Shown here one piece after another: positions 36,916-48,200 of a DNA stretch of 64,000 bases. The notes under the pieces were generated by a model, which was given only the letters and a program-made list of their open reading frames with translations, had not been told where the DNA came from and did no database searches. The translations under genes and the position numbers were made by a program. This DNA is from Pseudisothecium myosuroides (taxonomy: Eukaryota > Streptophyta > Bryopsida > Hypnales > Lembophyllaceae), in NCBI GenBank assembly GCA_951799445.1, contig OX637292.1, positions 14,573,296 through 14,637,295 on the forward strand. Reading direction: 5' to 3'. How positions within the stretch are numbered: the first letter of the stretch is position 1; each line of letters starts with the position of its first letter.

Positions 36916-37836
36916 CCATGAAGTTGTTACAAAATGGCCCATTTTTATTTTTTTATTTAATTATTTTCCTTTCTTTTGCTAATTAAAACATCAAAGCATG
37001 TATTTTCTTGAGATTTGGCGCTTTTCTATTTCTCCTACTTAGAAAAAATTTCTATGATTTTCCTTTAGTGGTCATCTTCATCTTAAAGGTGTATACATTG
37101 GGCATATTTTAAAATTAAATTTTTTTTTTCTCAATTTTAAAGTACTCCAAAAAAAACCCATGAGTATTGTAAAATGCAACAAAATCAACAGGTGTTTCTT
37201 TGCAATCACCCTATTACATTTGCAATTGGTGTCCTTGCAAGGCATAATGCATTGGAATAACATTAGAATGCAGCAACTCAATATTTTGGAGCAAGAGATT
37301 CAATAAAAGATTTTCTTATAAAACTATAGAAACCTTTATTATCCTTCCATGGATTTTTTCCACTAGTTTTTACTATCCTTCCATGAAGTTGTTACAAAAT
37401 GGCCCATTTTTATTTTTTTATTTAATTATTTTCCTTTCTTTTGCTAATTAAAACATCAAAGCATGTATTTTCTTGAGATTTGGCGCTTTTCTATTTCTCC
37501 TACTTAGAAAAAATTTCTATGATTTTCCTTTAGTGGTCATCTTCATCTTAAAGGTGTATACATTGGGCATATTTTAAAATTAAATTTTTTTTTTCTCAAT
37601 TTTAAAGTACTCCAAAAAAAACCCATGAGTATTGTAAAACGCAACAAAATCAACAGGTGTTTCTTTGCAATCACCCTATTACATTTGCAATTGGTGTCCT
37701 TGCAAGGCATAATGCATTGGAATAACATTAGAATGCAGCAACTCAATATTTTGGAGCAAGAGATTCAATAAAAGATTTTCTTATAAAACTATAGAAACCT
37801 TTATTATCCTTCCATGGATTTTTTCCACTAGTTTTT
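36916..37836. repeat. 465-bp tandem direct duplication
   Basis: The unit starting 'ccatgaagttgttacaaaat' occurs at 36916 and again at 37381, exactly 465 bp apart. The second copy runs to about 37836. I found a single difference in the stretches compared (gtaaaatgc against gtaaaacgc), so the duplication is very recent or an assembly effect. It lies between the copia RT remnant and its 3' LTR. Confidence 0.85.
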
Positions 37837-38016
37837 ACTATGAAAATGGATTAATAAAGGTGTTGTATTCTTTTTCCTTCCATTGTGGTTTTGTCCTTGA
37901 CCATAAGCAAGGTTTTCTTGGATAAGATTTTAATGAGGCAGCAACTATATATCTTGCCAAATTATGAAATATACCATATATAACATTGTATAGAATTTTA
38001 TATACATATTATGTCA

Positions 38017-38247
38017 AGTGAGGAGGAGTGTTAAGAAATATATTATATTAATATGCTCTCCACCATAGTTCACTGTACTTAACTTTAGTTAGAACCCCTT
38101 AGACCAATGGTAGAGGAAGAGGAATATTTATTTTCTCTCTCCTTGGTATATAATTTCAAACCTACTTTGAATATATTTACATCTTTCTTCTTGCGTAATT
38201 TGGTTTTATAATCTTTTGAAGTTTTGTTGTGTATTCTATTCTCAACA
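38017..38247 (+). mobile_element. 3' LTR of the copia element, with polypurine tract
   Basis: The purine tract AAGTGAGGAGGAG (38017-38028 region) is directly followed by TGTTAAGAAATAT (38029). The segment ends TTCTCAACA at 38247, giving a 219-bp TG...CA LTR typical in size for plant copia elements, in the same orientation as the RT remnant. A matching 5' LTR was not found, so the element is 5' truncated. Confidence 0.65.
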
Positions 38248-40524
38248 AAAAAAAACTTCACGTGGAAGAAATTTTAAAAATGGAGAACAAAAAACAATTC
38301 ATGGGGAACAAATTTTAAAAATGGGGAAATAAAACAAATTCATATGGAACGAATTTTTTAAGTGGTAAAAAAAATTTTAAAAATGGGGAACAAATTTGTT
38401 TGCTTATTAATTTCATTACCTACAGGGAAAAAATTTGGAGAACAAGACTGACCCTATATATTTATAGGATTTGGCCATGACCTATTTTTTTATGCATGTA
38501 AAATATGTCAATGCACCACATTAATAAAATCAATCTATGAAGAATATATAAAATATAGCAATTTAGATCACATGAGCAGAATTAAAAATTCTATGATGTG
38601 TGAAACATCAAGCCCAAGCAAAGTTGTCTACCACAATGATTTGTGATAATCAACTCCCTATGGACTTCATGTTGTCTACTTTGACCACACAACTACTCTT
38701 CTATATTAGCTCATGTTGCAATTCTCAATTGCCCAGGTGGATCACTTAGTGCATTTTAAAAACTACGTGCAACCGAAAATAGATAAGGTTTTATTCTTTT
38801 CAAATAAATTTTTTAAAAGATTTACAAATAAAGTAGTGGTCATTCAAAGGAAAAAATCCATTTTAAGTAAGTTAGGTAGCCTATAAATGGAGACCATTAA
38901 CTTTTTGTACATATAATTTAGGGACTGGTTATTTGGATCCCCTGTATTGTATTTAGTAGGGTTTGTATGTTATAGCTAGGTGTACTAGTAGGTCAAACCA
39001 GCTAGGTGTACAAACCTAGTTTGAATGAAAATTTGGGCTAGTGCCTGCATCGGGAAAGTACCCCCCTTTTGCAAGAATACCGCATCAATACTAATGCAAG
39101 TACTAAAGTAGGCAGTAATGATGCAGTATTGAAAGTATATTCATATAATATTGTAAAACATGTACTTGTTTCAGTATAGCAAAAATTGGATTTGTTGCAA
39201 TATTGATTTTATTAGGAACATTGCAACAGTATTGCAGCAATATACCAAATTGAAAACAATCTTGAAAGTACATTGCAAAAGTGCACTAAAAAGTATATTT
39301 TTTGAATGTATTGAAATAGTATTACATAAGCATTGTGAAAGTACTAGTTTCATCCTTAAAGGTTCTTACAATGAAGAAGTTGTTATGTGCCTTCATGAAA
39401 GTCTATTTTGGCCTTGAGTGAATATACAAATGTTTTTTGTTTATCTATAATGAACAAAATGAAGCTCATCCATTACATTTTTTAAAACTAAATGCTCTAA
39501 ATAATCAATGAATTATTGCAATTGTGAAGTGTACATTTCAATATTGAAATTCTAAATTGCAACGGAAGTGACAATACACACATGATAGGTTTGAACCCAC
39601 TATTTGTACACTCTATGAATTCAATATTACATATAGAACTTGCAGGTCTCACTTTTCTATGAATTTGACATTTTGTACAAGTTTTTGTATTTTTGTTTAA
39701 GTTTTTGTATTTTTGTTTGATGATAAAATGCATCACTTCATGCTTTGTTTCACTAGCCGTTTCATATCTATAGTTCAACAATATTGTAGTTTGTTTATTT
39801 GTTTGCCCTTCCATGTTATAAAATATTGTGACTGCTTTAGGTGAGTAAGATGAGCATTATGGATATAGTTTTTGTTGGTTTGGGAGTAGTCTGGAGACTT
39901 TCTTAGGCCATAATAGGCAATTAAATTTGGGAAAGCTGAACATTCTTGAAAAGTTTCTCACTAGTTTTCCTTGAAAGCCAGATAGAATAGACCTTGAATC
40001 CAACTTGTTTTATATGTTCTGGAGTTTTGTGGAATTACTTATGAATTGTTCAAGTTGAAATGCCATTGCTATGGCCTTTTATGTGTGAATTTTGGATATG
40101 CTCTCAATTTTTTTGTTATAGAAATACATGTATGTCCTAAATCCCAACCAAAACATCTAAGACAAAAACTAGGATGTCAACAATGCATAAAAATTTTACA
40201 CAAATAAAGTGTCACCAAAAAAAAGGGTACAAAAAAGAAAGACCCTTCTAACACCATCCAAAGTGCCTTGCCAAAAAAATAGGGTGTAAAAAAGGAATAA
40301 AAAATTCACGCCAACCAAAGTGTCTTTACAAAAAAAATATGGTGTAAAAAGGAACTACAAAATTTCATACCATGTTAAAATCCCAAGTGTTGGAATGCTA
40401 AAACTAAATTGTTTGAAAATGCACGGAAAAACGCATGGAACAAGATTGATTTGCACGCATGTACTTTTTCTACTTTTTTCTAACCTTTTTGCTTATACTT
40501 TGCTTTTCAATTCCCTTTTTTCTT
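38248..40524. other. AT-rich region without a supported gene
   Basis: 38270-38420 repeats 'aaaaatggggaacaaatt' and is related to 40970-41420. 39070-39350 holds many short 'gtattg(c/a)a' and 'gaaagta' motifs. No exons recognised. Confidence 0.35.
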
Positions 40525-40688
40525 TATATATGGGCAATTTCGTTAGAATGGCGGTATTCCACGTGCCACTTTGACGGTGTGCCATTTTTCCCATCTAGGA
40601 TTGGTATAGATTTCAGAGCAGCCGTTCTGAATTGTTTTTATGCCATTTAAAAAAAATATCGCCATTTTAACGAAATTGCCCATATATA
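40525..40688. mobile_element. Short TIR element (164 bp)
   Basis: Near-perfect 29-bp terminal inverted repeats (40525-40553 and 40660-40688) around GGGCAATTTCGTTA, with AT-rich TATATA at the outer edges, so the target duplication may be TA-rich and cannot be separated from the arms. No coding capacity. Superfamily not assigned; a Tc1/mariner-like (TA) origin is possible. Confidence 0.7.
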
Positions 40689-40969
40689 AAAATTAGCCTA
40701 AAAAAAATTGCATTGACATGGATAGTATAAGTAATGATAGGGTACCACAATATAGGCCATTTTGCCAAATTATGTAATTATAGGGGCCCTTTTATTGAAG
40801 CCTTGGAGGTAAATAGCCCCCCAAAAAATATCCCCTCGCTGCATGGGGGGTAAAGAATATACAAAGAGTGATCCACTCAAGCCCAATTGTTATGGGATTT
40901 TCTTGAAAGGTCATAGTTCTATATTATATTCAAATTAACTATTTAGGGATTAGAAATGAAGAAACAAAA

Positions 40970-41425
40970 TGAATTTTTAGAATTAAAAATTCTATAAAAT
41001 AGATTCATTTTCAAGAAAAAAAAATGGGGAGAAAATTTAAAAAATTAACAAACAAATTTGTTTGCTTGTTAATTTTATCACCTACAAAAAAAACATATTG
41101 AATTCTAAATTGACCCCTACATTTTTATAGGGTTGTCAAACCATGACCTAGTGACGCATATATAAGATGTGGCAATAGATCACAGCAACAAAAGTAATCT
41201 ATAAAGTGGATTCATTTTCAAGAAAAAAAAATAGAGAGCAAATAAAGAAAATGGGGAGCAAATTTGTTTGCTTGCTAATTTTATTATCTACGTCAAAATA
41301 TTGGATTGTTTGAGAGTGACCCCAACATATTTATAGGGTTTAGCCATGACTTAAATTACCCATATACATAAAATTTGGTACTAGATCACATCAACAAAAG
41401 TAATTCTTAGAATTAAAAATCCTAC
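40970..41425. repeat. About 210-bp tandem repeat, two diverged units
   Basis: Both units share 'gattcattttcaagaaaaaa', 'gcaaatttgtttgctt' and 'catgac' with 'agatcaca(g/t)caacaaaagtaa'. A third relative lies at about 38380-38600. Confidence 0.6.
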
Positions 41426-43061
41426 TTATGAAGTACAAAAGTTCAAGATGGATTTAAATGGTTTACCACAATCATTGGTAGTCAACTATAGTACCTTATT
41501 TAAACTTGTCTTGAATTGATCTTTAAATTGTACACAAGTCCTCTTATATTAGGTTGTATTGGAACTCCCAATCCTATGGGATATTCAAAGATCACTATTC
41601 CATATATTGGATTTAGATGTACAAGTTCTAGAGATAGGAAAGATAAATTTTGAATTGTTATTTTTACCTCAAAAATGTCCATATGAAACAATTTTTTTGT
41701 AAAATTTTCAAATTCCATTTTTGAGAAAATAATAATGAGTAGGTTAATAATACATGCTATATTGAATTACAATAAATTCATTTGGATTCTTTTTGTAATC
41801 AATGGTTATGTTTAAAAATCCAATTGTTTGTTTTAAATAGCATTTCATCTTAACTTCATCCACAAATTTCAAAAGTTGTGACAAATTTGTAACTTACTCC
41901 AGATTGAATCATTATATTAACGAATAATTGAATTCAATCACACAAGATGGCCATGTGACTTATTCAAATTCAATCCGCCACTGAGGCAGCCTCAGATGCT
42001 CCAAGGTGATTGCATGAATGACTGGCTGTTTTTGTTCCACTTTGGTTGTTTTCGGCTAGTACACTCAGTACTATGAGCTTTTTGCTTATGATTTTTTTAA
42101 AATAAAATAAAATAAGGATAATTAGTATAACACTATAAATAGCATATCACCAAAATTTCAGACCTAAAAAAATTCTAGGTAAATAGTTATTCACAAAAAA
42201 GTGTGAGCTGAAATTTTAAAGAAAATACATAGTTTGACGTTTTAATTTGTACAAAATAGGAAAAGAAATTTTCAAAGAAACTAAAAATTGGCCATTTGAA
42301 AAGACTTTATATTGAAGAGATTTCACCAAAAGAAATTATCTTAAAACCATCTTCAACATTCAAAATTGCGCGCGCAAGGGAGCCTTCTTTGCATGGACGT
42401 AGAGGACATAAAATATAATATTTTTTGATGCTCCTTGGTAGGAACATGACTTCCTACTATGGGAATAGACTATATAAATTTGGGTCTCCATAGTACTAAA
42501 AACCCTTAAAACTCAAAATGTGACATATTAGTTTAAATGATTTTTAAATATAAATATTTTTCAGAAATTTTCAAAAATCATTTTTAGTATTAGTTTAAAT
42601 GATTTTTAAATGAGATATAATTAAACTCAAGAGAGGCATCTCCAATAAAAATTTCAAGTTCATGCAAGTCATGCTGCAAACGTTATAGCAAAAGGAAGCT
42701 TTGGCACTCCCTTTGTGACAAAGTTTCAGTACCGGTCTTTCATGCAATCACCCTCCAAGCCAATTCAACTTTCAATCTGCCACGGAGGTAGTTTGGCTCG
42801 TTAATACAACTACTAAATGAATCTGTTAAATTTAGAAACTAAGCGGTGATTTATGGTCTGCATTGGACTTAATTGAGCCCTAGCAGATTCTATCAGTTAA
42901 AATGCATCTTCATTGGCAAATATCTCACAACTAATTACTCTTTGATCATCCTAAACTAAAGGAGAAATTCAATTGCACAAAAGTACATAAAGAACTAAAC
43001 GGTACTTTGAATTCAAAACAGTACATCGGGATTTTGCCAAAATTGCATGGATCTAGTGTAC
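41426..43061. other. 3' flank of the kinase-NB-ARC-LRR gene
   Basis: AT-rich; no further exon recognised. The last codons of the LRR array run into GTAAGTAC, a good splice donor, so a 3' exon could lie here, but I could not identify one. Confidence 0.35.
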
Positions 43062-45207
43062 TTACATTCCCGAGCTTGAATATCCATCTAAATTCACCCC
43101 TGTCAACGAAGTCAGATTCTCCACTTCCTTGGGCAACCCTACCAAGCTTGAACATCCATCCAAATAGAGCCCTATCAAGGAAGTCAAGCTCCCCACTTCT
43201 TTTGGCAATGCCGTCAAGCTTGAACACCCATTTAAACATAAAGTTGTCAAAGAAGTCAAATTCCCCACTTCCTTGGGCAATGCCACCAAACTTGAACACT
43301 CACTCACACTAAGCCATATCAAGGAAGTCAAGTTCCTCACATCCTTCGGCAATGCCACCAAGCCTGAACATGCTTCCAAATTGAGCTCTGTTAAGGAAGT
43401 CAAGTTCCAAACTTCCATGGGCAATGCTGCCAAGCTCGAACACCCATTCAAACTAAGCAATGTTAACGAGGTCAAGATCCCTACTTCCATCGGCAATGCC
43501 ACCAAGCTTGAACATCCTTCCAAATAGAGCTCTGTCAGGGAAGTCAAGTTCCCCACTTCCGTGGGCAATGCCGCCAAGTTTGAACACCCATTAAAACTAA
43601 GCCATGTCAAGGAAGTCAAATTCCCTACTTCCTTCGGCAATGCCGCCAAGCTCAAACACCCACTCACATAGAACTCTGTCAAGGAAGTCAAGTTCTCCAC
43701 TTCCTTGGGTAATGCCACTAAGCTTAAACACCCACTCAAATAGAGCTCTGTCAAGGAAGTCAAGTTTCCCACTTCCTTGGGCAATGCCACCAAGCTTGAA
43801 CACCCATTCAAACTAAGCAATGTCAAGGAAGTCATATTTCCTACTTCTATAGGCAATGCCACCAAGCTTGAACATGCTTCCAAACCAAGCATTGTCAAGG
43901 AAGTCAAGTTCCCCACTTCCTTGGGCAATGCCGCCAAGTTTGAACACCCACTCAAACTAAGCCATGTCAAGGAAGTCATATTCCCTACTTCCATAGGCAA
44001 TGCCACCAAGCTTGAACATGCTTCCAAACCAAGCATTGTCAAGGAAGTCAAATTCCCTACTTCCTTCGGCAATGCCACCAAGCTCAAACACCCACTCACA
44101 TAGAACTCTGTCAAGGAAGTCAAGTTTTCCACTTCCGTGGGCAATGCTGCTAAGCTTGAACACCCACTCAAACTAAACGATGTCAAGGAAGTTAAGTTCC
44201 CTACTTCCATTGGCAATGCCACCAAGCTTGAACACCCACTCAAATAGAGCTCTGTCAAAGAAGTCAAGTTTTCCACTTTCGTGGGCAATGCTGCCAAGTT
44301 TAGACACCCACTCAAACCAAGCGTTGTCAAGGAAGTCAAATTCCCTACTTCCATTGGCATGCCACCAAGCTTGAACATGCTTCCAAACCAAGCGTTGTCA
44401 AGGAAGTCAAGTTCCCCACTTCCTTGGGCAATGCCGCCAAGCTCAAACACCCACTCAAACTAAGCGATGTCAAGGAAGTCAAGTTTCCTATTTCCATAGG
44501 CAATGCCACCAAGCTTGAACATGCTTCCAAACCAAGCGTTGTCAAGGAAGTCAAGTTCCCCACTTCCTTGGGCAATGCCACCAAGCTTGAACACCCACTC
44601 AAACTAAGCTATGTCAAGGAAATCAAGTTTTCCACTTCCTTCGGCAATGCCGCCAAGTTTGAACACCCATTCAAATTAAGCCATGTCAAGGAAGTCAAGT
44701 TCCCTACTTCCATTGGCAATGCCACCAAGCTTGAACATGCTTCCAAACCAAGTGTTGTCAAGGAAGTCAAGTTCCCCACTTCCTTGGGCAATGCCACCAA
44801 GCTTGAACACCCACTCAAACTAAGCCATGTCAAGGAAGTCAAACCCTCCACTTCCTTCAGCAATGCCGCCAAGCTCAAACACCCACTCAAACTAAGTGAT
44901 GTCAAGGAAGTCAGATTTCCTACTTCCTTCGGTAATACCAGCAAGCTTGAACATGCTTCCAAATTGAGCTTTGACAAGGAAGTCAAGTTCCCCACTTCCT
45001 TGGGCAATGCCGCCAAGCTTGAACACCCACTCAAATAGAGCTCTGTCAAGGAAGTCAAGTTTTCCACTTCCTTGGGCAATGCCACCAAGCTTGAACATCC
45101 ACTCAAACTAAGCAATGTCAAGGAAGTCAAGTTTTCCACTTCCTTGGGCAATGCCACCAAGCTTGAATACCCACTCAAACTAAGCGATGTCAAGGAAGTC
45201 AAGTTTC
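43062..45207 (-). pseudogene. Distal LRR array, out of frame with the main product
   Basis: About 30 further 24-residue LRRs of the same kind as the upstream array. The frame is lost at the 1-bp deletion at about 45222 (GGCATGCC for GGCAATGCC on the + strand). After a return to the LRR frame, a TGG to TAG change at 44609-44611 stops it, and the same 1-bp deletion recurs at about 44359. The last open piece runs from about 44355 to 43062 and ends in the LRR consensus just before ATG TAA, where TAA is part of the donor-like GTAAGT. Unless assembly errors are involved, this tail is not translated with the rest. Confidence 0.7.
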
Positions 45208-48200
45208 CTAGTTCCATTGGCATGCCACCAAGCTTGAACATGCTTCCAAACCAAGCGTTGTCAAGGAAGTCAAGTTCCCCACTTCCTTGGGCAATGCCGC
45301 CAAGCTCAAACACCCACTCAAACTAAGCGATGTCAAGGAAGTCAAGTTTCCTAGTTCCATTGGCAATGCCACCAAGCTTGAACATGCTTCCAAACCAAGC
45401 GTTGTCAAGGAAGTCAAGTTCCCCACTTCCTTGGACAATGCCGCCAAGTTTAAATATCCATTCAAACTAAGCCATGTCAAGGAAGTCAAGTTCCCTACTT
45501 CCATGGGCAATGACACCAAGCTTGAACATGCTTCCAAACCAAGCATTGTCAAGGAAGTCAAGTTCCCCACTTCCTTGGGCAATGCCGCCAAGCTTGAACA
45601 CCCACTCAAATAGAGCTCTGTCAAGGAAGTCAAGTTTTCCACTTCCGTGGGCAATGCTGCCAAGCTTGAACACCCACTCAAACTAAGCGATGTCAAGGAA
45701 GTCAAGTTTCCTAGTTCCATTGGCAATGCCACCAAGCTTGAACATGCTTCTAAACCAAGCGTTGTCAAGGAAGTCAAGTTCCCCACTTCCTTGGGCAATT
45801 CCGCCAAGCTTAAACACTCATTCAAACTAAGCCATGTCAAGGTGGTCAAGTTTCCTACTTCCTTCGGTAGTGCCACCAAGTTTGAACATCCTTTGAAACC
45901 AAGTGTTGTCAAGGAAGTCAGATTTCCTACTTCCTTCGGTAATACCAGCAAGCTTGAACATGCTTCCAAATTGAGCTTTGACAAGGAAGTCAAGTTCCCC
46001 ACTTCCTTGGGCAATGCCGCCAAGTTTGAACACCCATTCAAACTAAGCCATGTCAAGGAAGTCAAATTCCCCACTTCTTTCGGCAATGCCACCAAGCTCA
46101 AACACCCACTCACATAGAACCCTGTCAAGGAAGTCAAGTTCCCTACTTCCTTGGGCAATGCCACCAAGCTTGAACACCCACTCAAATAGAGCTCTGTCAA
46201 GGAAGTCAAGTTTTCCACTTCCTTGGGCAATGCCACTAAGCTTGAACACCCATTCAAACTAAGCGATGTCAAGGAAGTCATATTCCCTACTTCCATAGGC
46301 AATGCCACCAAGCTTGAACATGCTTCCAAACCAAGCGTTGTCAAGGAAGTCAAGTTCCCCACTTCCTTGGGCAATGCCACCAAGCTTGAACACCCACTCA
46401 AACTAAGCCATGTCAAGGAAGTCAAGTTTTCCACTTCCATGGGCAATACTGCCAAGCTTGAACACCCACTCAAACTAAGCCATGTCAAGGAGGTCAAGTT
46501 CCCTATTTCCATGGGCAATGCCACCAAGCTTGAACATCCTTCCAAACCAAGCGTTGTCAAGGAAGTCAAGTTCCCTACTTCCTTGGGCAATGCCACCAAG
46601 CTTGAACACCCACTCAGATAGAGCTCTGTCAAGGAAGTCAAGTTTTCCACTTCCGTGGGCAATGCTGCCAAGCTTGAACACCCTCTCAAACTAAGCGATG
46701 TCATAGAAGTCAAGTTTCCTACTTCCATTGGCAATGCCACCAAGCTTGACCATGCTTCCAAACCAAGCGTTGTCAAGGAAGTCAAGTTCCCTACTTCCTT
46801 GGGCAATGCCACCAAGCTTGAACACCCACTCAGATAGAGCTCTGTCAAGGAAGTCAAGTCTTCCACTTCCGTGGGCAATGCTGCCAAGCTTGAACACCCT
46901 CTCAAACTAAGCAATGTCAAAGAAGTCAAGTTCCCTACTTCCATTGGCAATGCCACCAAGCTTGACCATGCTTCCAAACCAAGCATTGTCAAGGAAGTCA
47001 AGTTCCCCACTTCCTTGGGCAATGCCGCCAAGTTTGAACACCCATTCAAACTAAGCCATATCAAGGAGGTCAAGTTCCGTACTTCCATAGGCAATGCCAC
47101 CAAGCTTGAACATGCTTCCAAACCAAGCGTTGTCAAGGAAGTCAAGTTCCCCACTTCCTTGGGCAATGCCACCAAGCTTGAACACCCACTCAAATAGAGC
47201 TCTGTCAAGGAAGTCAAGTTTTCCACTTCCATGGGCAATGCTGCCAAGCTTGAACACCCACTCAAACTAAGCCATGTCAAGGAGGTCAAGTTCCCTACTT
47301 CCATAGGCAATGCCACCAAGCTTGAACATCCTTTCAAACCAAGCGTTGTCAAGGAAGTCAAGTTCCCTACTTCCTTGGGCAATGCAACCAAGCTTGAACA
47401 CCCACTTAGATAGAGCTCTGTCAAGGAAGTCAAGTCTTCCACTTCCGTGGGCAATGCGACCAAGCTTGAACACCCACTTAGATAGAGCTCTGTCAAGGAA
47501 GTCAAGTCTTCCACTTCCGTGGGCAATACTGCCAAGCTTGAACACCCTCTCAAACTAAGCGATGTCAAAGAAGTCAAGTTTCCTACTTCCATTGGCAATG
47601 CCACCAAGCTTGACCATGCTTCCAAACCAAGCGTTGTCAAGGAAGTCAAGTTCCCCACTTCCTTGGGCAATGCCGCCAAGTTTGAACACCCATTCAAACT
47701 AAGCCATGTCAAGGAGGTCAAGTTCCCTACTTCCATGGGCAATGCCACCAAGCTTGACCATGCTTCCAAACCAAGCGTTGTCAAGGAAGTCAAGTTCCCT
47801 ACTTCCTTGGGCAATGACACCAAGCTTGAACACCCACTCAAATAGAGCTCTGTCAAGGAAGTCAAGTTTTCCACTTCCGTGGGCAATGCTGCCAAGCTTG
47901 AACACCCACTCAAACTAAGCAATGTCAAGGAAGTCAAATTTCCTAGTTCCATTGGCAATGCCACCAAGCTTGAACACCCATTCAAACTAAGCGATGTCAA
48001 GGAAGTCAAGTTTCCTAGTTCCATTGGCAATGCCACCAAGCTTGAACATGCTTCTAAACCAAGCGTTGTCAAGGAAGTCAAGTTCCCCACTTCCTTGGGC
48101 AATTCCGCCAAGCTTAAACACTCATTCAAACTAAGCCATGTCAAGGTGGTCAAGTTTCCTACTTCCATCGGTAGTACCACCAAGTTTGAACATCCTTTGA

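Noticed and set aside
37078..37746. Two identical 67-codon Cys-rich minus-strand frames as a duplicated small gene
   Set aside because: They simply repeat the 465-bp tandem duplication; there is no splice, promoter or family evidence, and the first codon is not a clear ATG in a coding context.
44424..45038. 204-codon + strand frame in the LRR region
   Set aside because: It is the antisense shadow of the 72-bp array; periodic stop-free frames arise automatically when the period is divisible by three.
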